NCBI GenBank assembly: GCA_013360445.1 | Contig: JABWBP010000015.1 | Span: forward strand, 26,710 to 90,709 | Reading direction: 5' to 3' | Length of the DNA stretch: 64,000 bases | DNA from: Calditrichaceae bacterium | Lineage (GTDB): Bacteria; Calditrichota; Calditrichia; RBG-13-44-9; J075 | In this document: positions 7,828-14,606 of the stretch, piece by piece | How the letters are laid out: every line of letters begins with the position of its first letter | Numbering within the stretch: the stretch's first letter is position 1 | Notes under the pieces: model-generated | Seen by the model: only the letters and a program-made list of their open reading frames with translations | Told to the model about the DNA's origin: nothing | Databases searched by the model: none | Translations under genes and position numbers: made by a program

Positions 7828-10089
7828 ATGGCAAAGAAGATTTCCCGGAGGGAGTTCATCAAAATCGGCGGGCTGGGTTTAGGCGGCCTGGCCCTGGGGG
7901 GCGGTTTATATCGACTGTTCGGCGGGGGCGTGAACGCGCCGGCCGCCGCGGCCATACCGGGCCTCACCGGCGCCGTCGACGGGGCGGCGACGCTTTCTCC
8001 CACGATTTGCGAGCTGTGCTTCTGGCAGTGCGCCGGATGGGTGCACAAAATCGACGGAAAACCCTGGAAAATCACCGGGAACCTCGAGGACCCCAACTGC
8101 CGGGGGCGGCTGTGCCCGCGCGGAACCGGCGGTTTGGGCGCTTACCTGGACGAGGACCGCCTGCGCACCCCCTTGATCCGCGCCTCCCAACGGGGTCAGC
8201 AAACCTTCCGGGAAGCCACCTGGGAGGAGGCGCTGGATTACACCGCGGAAAAGCTGAAAAAAATCGCCGCGGAGCACGGGCCGGAGTGCGTGGCGCTGTT
8301 CTCGCACGGCTCCGGAGGCGGTTTTTTCAAACACCTTTTGCGCGCCTATGGCTCCAACAACGTGGCCGCCCCTTCCTACGCCCAGTGCCGCGGCCCCCGG
8401 GAAGACGCCTATTTTTTCACTTTTGGGGAAGAAGTCGGCTCCCCGGAGCGCCTGGACCTGCGCAATTCCAAATGCATCGTATTGATCGGTTCCCACTTAG
8501 GCGAGAATATGCACAACTCCCAGGTGCAGGAGTTCGCCGAGGCGGTGGGCAACGGCAGCGTTATCATTACCGTGGATCCCCGCTACTCCGTGGCCGCCAG
8601 CAAATCCAAGTACTGGCTGCCCATTCGCCCGGCCACAGACCTGGCGCTGCTGCTGGCCTGGATCAACGTGATCATCGAAGAAAAACTCTACGATCGAGAA
8701 TACGTGGAGAAATACACCGTGGGCTTTGAGCAGCTGCAAGCCGCGGTGAAGAATAATACCCCGGAGTGGGCTTACCCCATCACCACCATCCAGCCCGGGC
8801 TGATCCGGGAAACCGCCCGGGAAATGGCCCGCCACAAGCCCGCCAGCCTGGTGCATCCCGGCCGGCACGTCACCTGGTACGGCGACGATACCCAGCGGGT
8901 GCGCGCCGGGGCCATCCTGAACGCGCTCTTGGGCAACTGGGGACGGCGGGGGGGATTTTATTATCCCAATAAAGCCGAATTACCCGAATATCCTCATCCT
9001 CCCTATCCGGAGCCGAAGCGCACCTGGCGGGATGCTTTTCCCGACCTTTACCCCGGCGCTTCCCTGGCGCTGGCCAGCGGCATCTGCGACGCCACCATCC
9101 CCACTACCGGGGGGCGCGATTGCTCCTTTAAAGGATGGATCGTTTACGGCACCAACCTGCTGCTCACCCTGCCGCAGCCGGAAAAGACTATCGAAGCAAT
9201 GCAAAATCTGGATCTGTTAGTGGCCATTGACCTGATGCCCGCGGAGATTACCGGCTGGGCGGACGTGGTGCTGCCGGAATGCTCCTACTTAGAACGCTAC
9301 GACGACCTGCGCCTGACCCCGGAGCGGGTTCCCACTATCGCCTTGCGCGCCCCCGCATTCGAGCCGCTGTACGACTCCAAGCCGGGGTGGTGGATCGCCC
9401 GGGAGTTAGGGCTGCGCCTGGGGTTAGAAGCGTACTTTCCCTGGCAGAATATCGAAGAATACCTGGACGCCCGTCTGAAGGGAATCGGGTCGAGCCTGGC
9501 GGAATTGAAGGCAAAAGGGCTGATCACCCTGAACGAGCGCCAGCCGCTCTATTTCGAAGAGGGAGCGGAACCGGAATTCGACACGCCCAGCGGCAAAATC
9601 GAGTTGGCCTCGGCAGACTTAGCGGAGATGGGTTTCGACGCGGTTCCCCGCTACAGCGCCCACGAGGAGCCGCCGGAGGGCTTCTACCGGCTGCTGTTCG
9701 GGCGCGCCCCCACCCATACCTTCGCCCGCACCACCAACAATCCCATCCTGGTGGAAACCATGGCGGAAAATGAAATCTGGATCAACACCAAAGTGGCGAA
9801 GATTCACGGGATTCGCAACGGGGAGTACGTGGTGTTGGTGAACCAGGACGGGGTGAAGAGCAACAAGATCAAAGCAAAAGTCACCGAGCGCATCCGCCAC
9901 GATTGCGTGTACATGGTGCACGGCTTCGGCCGCACCGACAAGCGCCTGAAGCGCAGCTACAGGCGCGGCGCGGATGACAACCAACTCATTACCCGCATCA
10001 AAATCGACCCGATTATGGGCGGAACCGGCATGAACGTGAACTTCGTGACCTTTTTACAGGAACAGGGGCAGGTGGCAGGCTTGCCCTGA
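7828..10089 (+). CDS. Tat-exported molybdopterin oxidoreductase, PhsA/PsrA/TtrA-like catalytic subunit
   Basis: The 753-residue product starts with a twin-arginine signal (ISRREFIKIGGLGLGG). It then shows a [4Fe-4S] motif Cys61-X2-Cys64-X3-Cys68-X27-Cys96. A candidate Mo ligand is Cys187 in PSYAQCRGPRED. Domain order matches the DMSO-reductase superfamily, closest in style to thiosulfate, polysulfide and tetrathionate reductases. The start at 7828 has AAAGGAAA just upstream and places the RR motif correctly. It heads an operon with an Fe-S subunit and an NrfD-type anchor, so the complex should exchange electrons with membrane quinone and act outside the cytoplasmic membrane. The YeeE and rhodanese genes downstream favour a sulfur oxyanion substrate; arsenate or other oxyanions cannot be excluded. 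The stop codon lies inside a CCTGAGCTTGTCGAAGG element. Confidence 0.88.
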   Translation: MAKKISRREFIKIGGLGLGGLALGGGLYRLFGGGVNAPAAAAIPGLTGAVDGAATLSPTICELCFWQCAGWVHKIDGKPWKITGNLEDPNCRGRLCPRGTGGLGAYLDEDRLRTPLIRASQRGQQTFREATWEEALDYTAEKLKKIAAEHGPECVALFSHGSGGGFFKHLLRAYGSNNVAAPSYAQCRGPREDAYFFTFGEEVGSPERLDLRNSKCIVLIGSHLGENMHNSQVQEFAEAVGNGSVIITVDPRYSVAASKSKYWLPIRPATDLALLLAWINVIIEEKLYDREYVEKYTVGFEQLQAAVKNNTPEWAYPITTIQPGLIRETAREMARHKPASLVHPGRHVTWYGDDTQRVRAGAILNALLGNWGRRGGFYYPNKAELPEYPHPPYPEPKRTWRDAFPDLYPGASLALASGICDATIPTTGGRDCSFKGWIVYGTNLLLTLPQPEKTIEAMQNLDLLVAIDLMPAEITGWADVVLPECSYLERYDDLRLTPERVPTIALRAPAFEPLYDSKPGWWIARELGLRLGLEAYFPWQNIEEYLDARLKGIGSSLAELKAKGLITLNERQPLYFEEGAEPEFDTPSGKIELASADLAEMGFDAVPRYSAHEEPPEGFYRLLFGRAPTHTFARTTNNPILVETMAENEIWINTKVAKIHGIRNGEYVVLVNQDGVKSNKIKAKVTERIRHDCVYMVHGFGRTDKRLKRSYRRGADDNQLITRIKIDPIMGGTGMNVNFVTFLQEQGQVAGLP

Positions 10090-10290
10090 GCTTGTCGAAG
10101 GGGGCAGGGGCAGGAGCAGGGGCAGTTTTTCAGTAGGCAGTAAGCAAGTAGGCAGTAAGCAAGTAGGCAGCGGCAGGAGTGCAAAACTTCAGTTTTGCAA
10201 GGGCTTGAAGTAACTTGTCGCAGTTGCTTACTGCTACTGCCTACTGCCTACTGAGAAGCTTCCTGCTGAGAAAGCTGCCTGAAGCTTAAA
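10082..10290. repeat. Composite palindromic element (CCTGAGCTTGTCGAAGG, GTAGGCA words, TGCAAAAC hairpin)
   Basis: CCCTGAGCTTGTCGAAGGG lies at 10084-10102. A left arm of GTAGGCAGTAAGCAA words (10131-10170) pairs with a right arm of TTGCTTACTGCCTACTG words (10220-10252). Between them is the hairpin TGCAAAACTTCAGTTTTGCA (10180-10199). The element fills the gap between the catalytic and Fe-S subunit genes. Confidence 0.85.
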
Positions 10291-10303
10291 CCGGAGACAG
10301 AAT

Positions 10304-10843
10304 ATGGCTCGCTATGCCATGGTGATCGATACCAAACGCTGTATAGGATGCGCCGATTGCGTGGTCGCCTGCAAGGTAGAGAATAACGTGCCGGAGGGTT
10401 TCTGCCGCGACTGGATCGTGCAGGAGGTGCAGGGACAGTTTCCGCACCTGCACATGGAAATCCGCTCCGAGCGCTGCAACCACTGCGAAAACCCGCCCTG
10501 CGTGCGCTGCTGCCCCACCGGGGCCAGTTACGTGGATGAGCGGGGCGGCGTGGTGCTGGTCGATCCTTCCCAATGCACCGGCTGCAAGGCCTGCATCGCT
10601 TCCTGTCCCTACGACGCCCGTTACGTGCATCCCAAAGGCTACGTGGACAAGTGCACCTTTTGCATTCACCGGGTGCGGGAGGGGCTGGAACCGGCCTGCG
10701 TGGCGGTCTGCCCCACCCACTGCATGCACTTTGGGGATCTGGACGACCCCGCCAGCGAGATCAATAAACTGTTACGCTCCCGGCAGCACCACACATTGCT
10801 GCCCGAGGCGGGCACGAAACCGAAGATTTACTATCTCATTTGA
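10304..10843 (+). CDS. Four-cluster ferredoxin-type electron transfer subunit, PsrB/PhsB/NrfC-like
   Basis: The 179-residue product has the four Cys groups of DMSO-reductase-family B subunits: CIGCADCVVAC, CNHCENPPCVRCC, CTGCKACIASC and CTFC...CVAVC. These should hold four [4Fe-4S] clusters that carry electrons between the quinone-binding NrfD subunit and the molybdenum site. There is no signal peptide; such subunits normally travel with the Tat-exported A subunit. A GGAG-type site (CCGGAGACAGAAT) precedes the ATG. The gene is the second of the sulfur-type operon. Confidence 0.93.
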   Translation: MARYAMVIDTKRCIGCADCVVACKVENNVPEGFCRDWIVQEVQGQFPHLHMEIRSERCNHCENPPCVRCCPTGASYVDERGGVVLVDPSQCTGCKACIASCPYDARYVHPKGYVDKCTFCIHRVREGLEPACVAVCPTHCMHFGDLDDPASEINKLLRSRQHHTLLPEAGTKPKIYYLI

Positions 10844-10852
10844 ACCCGGCCA

Positions 10853-10905
10853 TTCACGCATCACGCATCACGTTTCACCCTTCTGATGCGTGAAACGTGA
10901 AGGGA
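10853..10905. repeat. Palindrome built on the ACGCATCACG word
   Basis: CATTCACGCATCACGCATCACGTTTCACCC-type words at 10853-10880 are followed by the complementary GATGCGTGAAACGTGAAGGG at 10885-10904, giving a tight hairpin. A relative lies at 56094-56170. Confidence 0.8.
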
Positions 10906-10925
10906 TTACAACCACGAGGCAGTTT

Positions 10926-11867
10926 ATGCGCGAATTGACCGTTACCAGCGGAAGAGAGATGGCGCACATCGACCCCTACCTGGCCATCTGGGGATGGGAA
11001 ATCCCGCTCTACCTGTTTATCGGGGGATTGGTTTCCGGCATTCTGTTCTTCGCGGCGCTCTATTTTATCCGCGGGAAAGAGGCGGAGATGCCCACCGTGG
11101 TTCGCATAACCCCCTTGTTCGCCCCCCTGTTCCTGGCCGCCGGCCTGGTGGCGTTGTTTTTGGATTTGGAATACAAATTCCATGTGTTCCGTTTCTATAC
11201 CAATATCCGCCTGGAGTCGCCCATGTCCTGGGGCTCCTGGACCCTGGCGGTCATTTTTCCCCTCAGTTTCGCCTGGGCAATGATCCAGGTAGAAAAAGTG
11301 TTTCCCAACTGGCGCTGGCCGTTTCCCTGGCTGGCATCGGTGGTTTCGTTTCTCAAAAAATACGCCCGCGTTATTGCCTGGATCATGCTGATTTACGCCC
11401 TGCTGTTGGGGATGTACACCGGCATTCTGCTCAGCGCCTTCAACGCCCGCCCATTTTGGAATACCTCCATTTTGGGGCCGCTCTTCCTGGTCTCCGGGTT
11501 TTCCACCGGCGCGGCGCTCAACCTGCTGCTCTCCCGCAGCGAGCACGAAAAGCGCCTGCTCACCCGCATCGACGTGATAGCCATCGGGGTGGAGATTTTC
11601 CTGATTATCCATATGTTCATGGGCTTCCTGGCTTCCACGGAGGTGCAGATCCGGGCGGCCAACCTGTTCCTGGGCGGCCCCTATACCGCGCCGTTCTGGG
11701 TGTTCGTGGTCGGGTTAGGCCTTATTTTCCCCGGTCTGGTGGAAATTTTGGAGCTGCGGGGAAAAATCGCCGCCACGCGAATCCCGGCGCTGTTAGTGTT
11801 GTTCGGAGGAATTTTGCTGCGCTTCATTATTGTAGATGCGGGACAGGTGAGCGGATGGGGGTTTTAA
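10926..11867 (+). CDS. NrfD/PsrC-type membrane quinone-interacting subunit
   Basis: The 313-residue product is polytopic with about eight to nine hydrophobic helices, starting DPYLAIWGWEIPLYLFIGGL, the usual opening of NrfD/PsrC proteins. It anchors the A and B subunits and binds menaquinone in the family. The ATG at 10926 is preceded by GAGG eight bases upstream. A GTG start at 10890 is possible but would lie inside the palindromic element, so the shorter form was chosen. The next gene begins 110 bases later after another palindrome. Confidence 0.9.
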   Translation: MRELTVTSGREMAHIDPYLAIWGWEIPLYLFIGGLVSGILFFAALYFIRGKEAEMPTVVRITPLFAPLFLAAGLVALFLDLEYKFHVFRFYTNIRLESPMSWGSWTLAVIFPLSFAWAMIQVEKVFPNWRWPFPWLASVVSFLKKYARVIAWIMLIYALLLGMYTGILLSAFNARPFWNTSILGPLFLVSGFSTGAALNLLLSRSEHEKRLLTRIDVIAIGVEIFLIIHMFMGFLASTEVQIRAANLFLGGPYTAPFWVFVVGLGLIFPGLVEILELRGKIAATRIPALLVLFGGILLRFIIVDAGQVSGWGF

Positions 11868-11869
11868 AG

Positions 11870-11945
11870 CAGTGTTTTAGTGTTATGGTGCGGGGTGCGA
11901 TTCCCCTAAAACACTAAAACACCAAAACACCTGAACGCTCAAAAA
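11870..11945. repeat. Palindrome built on the AACACCTGAACACT word
   Basis: CAGTGTTTTAGTGTTATGG (from 11872) faces CTAAAACACTAAAACACC and further AAACACCTGAAC words up to 11940. The same vocabulary recurs at 34540-34580, 50758-50855 and 52143-52315. Confidence 0.85.
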
Positions 11946-11977
11946 ATCGCCGGAAATACAGTGAAGGAGATATGCAC

Positions 11978-12490
11978 ATGAAGGAAGAAAAATACTGGTC
12001 GCCTTATGTTGCAGGGTTTGCGCTCGGCCTGGTGTTGTTAGCCGCTTTCGTGATCATGGGGCGGGGGTTAGGCGCATCCGGGGCGATGATGCGCGGGGTG
12101 GCTTTTACAGTGGAAAAAGTTAGCCCGGCGCACGCCAACGCCAATCCCTATTATTCGGAATACCTGGATGGGGAACAATCGCCTTTAAAGGATTGGTTAG
12201 TATTCGAAGTGCTGGGACTGATTGCGGGCGGGCTGCTATCCGGCCTGTTAGCCGGGCGCATCCGCTTCAAAACCGACCGCGGGCCGCGCATTTCCGCCCG
12301 GGGACGCCTGGCCTTCGCCGTTCTCGGCGGAATGCTGATGGGTTTTGGCGCCCGCCTGGCCCTGGGCTGTACCAGCGGCCAGGCCTTAACCGGGGGAGCC
12401 ACCCTGGCGTTAGGCAGTTGGGCATTTATGATGGCCATGTTCGCCGCCGCTTACGGGGTGGCGTATTTTGTGCGCAAACAGTGGGTATAG
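11978..12490 (+). CDS. YeeE/YedE family half-size membrane protein, candidate thiosulfate permease half 1
   Basis: The 170-residue product has hydrophobic helices at about 10-30, 74-95, 110-130 and 140-163. It carries the family motif ARLALGCTSGQALTGGA with its only cysteine at 131. YeeE/TsuA proteins import thiosulfate using conserved membrane cysteines. This protein is about half the length of TsuA, and the next gene encodes the other half. AAGGAG lies eight bases before the ATG at 11978; the ATG two codons earlier is too close to that site. The N-terminal third contains an extra loop (VEKVSPAHANANPYYSEYL) likely outside the membrane. Confidence 0.85.
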   Translation: MKEEKYWSPYVAGFALGLVLLAAFVIMGRGLGASGAMMRGVAFTVEKVSPAHANANPYYSEYLDGEQSPLKDWLVFEVLGLIAGGLLSGLLAGRIRFKTDRGPRISARGRLAFAVLGGMLMGFGARLALGCTSGQALTGGATLALGSWAFMMAMFAAAYGVAYFVRKQWV

Positions 12491-12491
12491 G

Positions 12492-12690
12492 TTAGAGTAG
12501 GCAGTAGGCATAGTAGGCAGTAGGCATAGTAGGCAGTAGGCATAGTAGGCAGTAGGCATAGTAGGCAGTAGGCATAGTAGGCAGTAGGCATAGTAGGCAT
12601 AGTAGGCAGTAGGCATAGTATGCAGTAAGCAATTTTAACACCTGCCTACTGCATACTTGCCTACTGCCTACTGAACAACTGCCCACTGGC
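12492..12690. repeat. Tandem GTAGGCA-word array with complementary right arm
   Basis: From 12497 to about 12630 the words AGTAGGCAGTAGGCAT repeat about eight times with small indels. Complementary CTGCCTACTGCATACTTGCC words follow at 12643-12675. The array can fold into a long imperfect hairpin. It has no variable spacers, so it is not a CRISPR. Confidence 0.9.
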
Positions 12691-12725
12691 AGAAGCTAAA
12701 CGACAAATCCAGCGAGGGAAAAACC

Positions 12726-13376
12726 ATGTCCGCGCCTTATTACAAATTCGACGCCTTCGGGTTCGAGACCAGCCTGGTGATCGCTTTCATCATCGGGATT
12801 TTATTCGGATTTACCTTAGAACGCGCCGGTTTCGGGAGCTCCCGCAAATTAGCGATGCAATTTTATTTCCGCGACATGACCGTGCTGAAGGTGATGTTCA
12901 CCGCCATCGTGGTGGCCATGGCCGGTCTGTTGTACCTCAATCTCGCGGAAATATTAGACCTCTCCCGGGTGTATATCAACCCGACGTACCTGGGACCGCA
13001 GGTGCTGGGCGGGGTGATCATGGGAATCGGGTTTGTCGTGGGCGGGTATTGCCCCGGCACTTCCCTGGTCGCCAGCGTTACCGGGAAAATCGACGGAATG
13101 TTCTACGTGCTGGGCGCGTTGTTGGGCATGTTCGTGTATGCCGAAACTTATCCCCTTTTCCGGGATTTTGCGGGAAGCGGAGCCATGGGCCCGGCGACCT
13201 TGGGCGATTGGCTGGGTTTCTCCCCGGGAGTCGTCGCTTTCCTGGTGATTTTGATGGCCCTGGGCATGTTTTACGGCGCGGAGCTGTTAGAAAAGAAATT
13301 CGGGGAGAACCAATCGCAGTCCCCGGCTAAAACCGGTTCAAAATTCGCAAAAGCGGATGAAGCGCTTCAGCCCTGA
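12726..13376 (+). CDS. YeeE/YedE family half-size membrane protein, candidate thiosulfate permease half 2
   Basis: The 216-residue product has about five hydrophobic helices. It shows the family motif GGYCPGTSLVASVTGKIDG with its only cysteine at 109, plus an FERAGFG-like opening (FTLERAGFGSSRKLAMQFYF). A charged 30-residue tail ends the protein. Together with the preceding gene it supplies both signature halves of a YeeE-type thiosulfate channel. GAGGGA precedes the ATG. In the operon the pair could carry a sulfur oxyanion or sulfane sulfur across the cytoplasmic membrane; the substrate is inferred. Confidence 0.87.
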   Translation: MSAPYYKFDAFGFETSLVIAFIIGILFGFTLERAGFGSSRKLAMQFYFRDMTVLKVMFTAIVVAMAGLLYLNLAEILDLSRVYINPTYLGPQVLGGVIMGIGFVVGGYCPGTSLVASVTGKIDGMFYVLGALLGMFVYAETYPLFRDFAGSGAMGPATLGDWLGFSPGVVAFLVILMALGMFYGAELLEKKFGENQSQSPAKTGSKFAKADEALQP

Positions 13377-13426
13377 CCGCTTGTGAATCCTGTACATCCT
13401 ATGCGAATTACCAGTTGAAAAATTAT

Positions 13427-13720
13427 GGCCACGAAGACACCAGGACGTTAAGGAAGCACAAAGAACTTGACAATGTCACATTAGGTAGAGTGTGGGAGTT
13501 CCTGGGTTTATTCGCCCACGAAAATCACGAAAAAACACAAAATGTACAAAGGTGTTTTTTGCATTTTGAGTATTTCGAGTGTTTCGTGGGCCCAATAATT
13601 CTTGAAATGTGACATTGTCAAGAGAAATAGATGAAATTTAAGGATATAAACGCTAAAACCTTTGTGAAACTCCCTGTCTTGGTGTCTTGGTGGCAAACTT
13701 TCTTCAATGTCATCCCCAAC
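13427..13720. repeat. Nested interrupted palindrome between yeeE half 2 and the rhodanese gene
   Basis: Three levels are nested. Outer arms are GCCACGAAGACACCAGGACG (13427 on) and CTTGGTGTCTTGGTGGC (about 13680-13695). Middle arms are a perfect 16-base pair, TTGACAATGTCACATT (about 13467-13482) and AATGTGACATTGTCAA (about 13605-13620). Inner arms contain CCCACGAAAATCACGAAAA and GTGTTTCGTGGGCC. No gene is visible in this 408-bp gap. Confidence 0.85.
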
Positions 13721-13784
13721 TGGTAATTGGCATATCCTGTCAAAAAATAAAGGATAGTAACATCCCAAATAAGGAAACGCCGCC

Positions 13785-14426
13785 ATGAAATTCCAGAACT
13801 TTTTCAATCGCCAGACTGCGGTGATCATGCTGCTGACGTTAGGGGCGCTGCTGGCCATCTCTCCCGCGGGCCTGCGAAAAGCTTCGGTTTCATCTCCCGC
13901 GGAAATTGCCGCTGCCATTACCAGCGAAAGCGATCATATCACCGCCGAAGATCTCGCCGCGCGCATCATCGACAAGGATCCCGATTTATTGATCGTGGAC
14001 CTGCGGCCGGCGGAGGAATACCAGCGCTATCATATCTCCGGGGCAATCAACATTCCCCTTTCCCGGCTGTTCGAGCCGGAATTTCTGGAGCAGCTCGACG
14101 AGGACAGAACCACGGTGCTCTATTCCAACGGCGGCGCCCACTCCGCCCAGGCCTGGACCCTCTTGAAGCAGACGGGAATCGACGCTTATACCCTCCTGGG
14201 CGGCCTGAATTACTGGGCGGAGGCGATTTTGAACCCCGGCAAGCCGGGCGACCTGGCTGAGGATTCGGAGGTATTGCAATACCAGTTTCAAAAATCCGCT
14301 TCTGCGTATTTTAACCAGGGCGGGGTAGATATTCAGCAAAAACCGGCCGGCCAATCCCCTCAACCTCCCAAAACCAATACCCTCCCACCCCGGAAGAAGA
14401 AAAAGAAAGCCGGCGAAGGATGTTGA
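13785..14426 (+). CDS. Membrane-anchored rhodanese-like protein with Ser at the catalytic Cys and a C-terminal Cys tail
   Basis: The 213-residue product has an N-terminal hydrophobic segment (11-30, TAVIMLLTLGALLAISPAGL), a rhodanese fold (about 52-152: LLIVDLRPAEEYQRYHISGA ... TLLGGLNYWAEAIL) and a Pro/Lys-rich tail. The active-site loop reads VLYSNGGAHSAQAW, so the catalytic Cys is Ser114. The only cysteine of the whole protein is its last residue, Cys213, after KKKKKAGEG. Classical rhodaneses form a persulfide on the loop Cys, so this one cannot work that way. A role as a tethered sulfur carrier through the terminal Cys, as in SoxY or DsrC tails, is inference. It lies between the YeeE pair and a multihaem cytochrome in the same operon. 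Confidence 0.88.
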   Translation: MKFQNFFNRQTAVIMLLTLGALLAISPAGLRKASVSSPAEIAAAITSESDHITAEDLAARIIDKDPDLLIVDLRPAEEYQRYHISGAINIPLSRLFEPEFLEQLDEDRTTVLYSNGGAHSAQAWTLLKQTGIDAYTLLGGLNYWAEAILNPGKPGDLAEDSEVLQYQFQKSASAYFNQGGVDIQQKPAGQSPQPPKTNTLPPRKKKKKAGEGC

Positions 14427-14436
14427 GGGCCGGCGC

Positions 14437-14581
14437 TACAGAATTTACACATCCGTAATCCCCGATACCGCTGCCCGGATACTTAAAATTTTGTTTTGAT
14501 ATTTTCCCGGTAAATCGTAAGCTTTTCCCAGAAACAACGGAACGGGATTTAAGGAGAGCGGAGAGGTTCAAAAATTCTGTA
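14437..14581. repeat. Long-range inverted repeat before the cytochrome gene
   Basis: TACAGAATTT (14437-14446) and AAATTCTGTA (14572-14581) are perfect inverted arms that bracket the whole gap between the rhodanese and cytochrome genes. Confidence 0.6.
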
Positions 14582-14606
14582 ACCGCATTCAGGAAAGGAA
14601 TTAAGG

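Noticed and set aside
12492..12690. GTAGGCA array as a CRISPR or coding repeat
   Set aside because: The word is only 7-16 bases with no unique spacers, and the frames through it give only Tyr/Cys/Leu runs with no start context.
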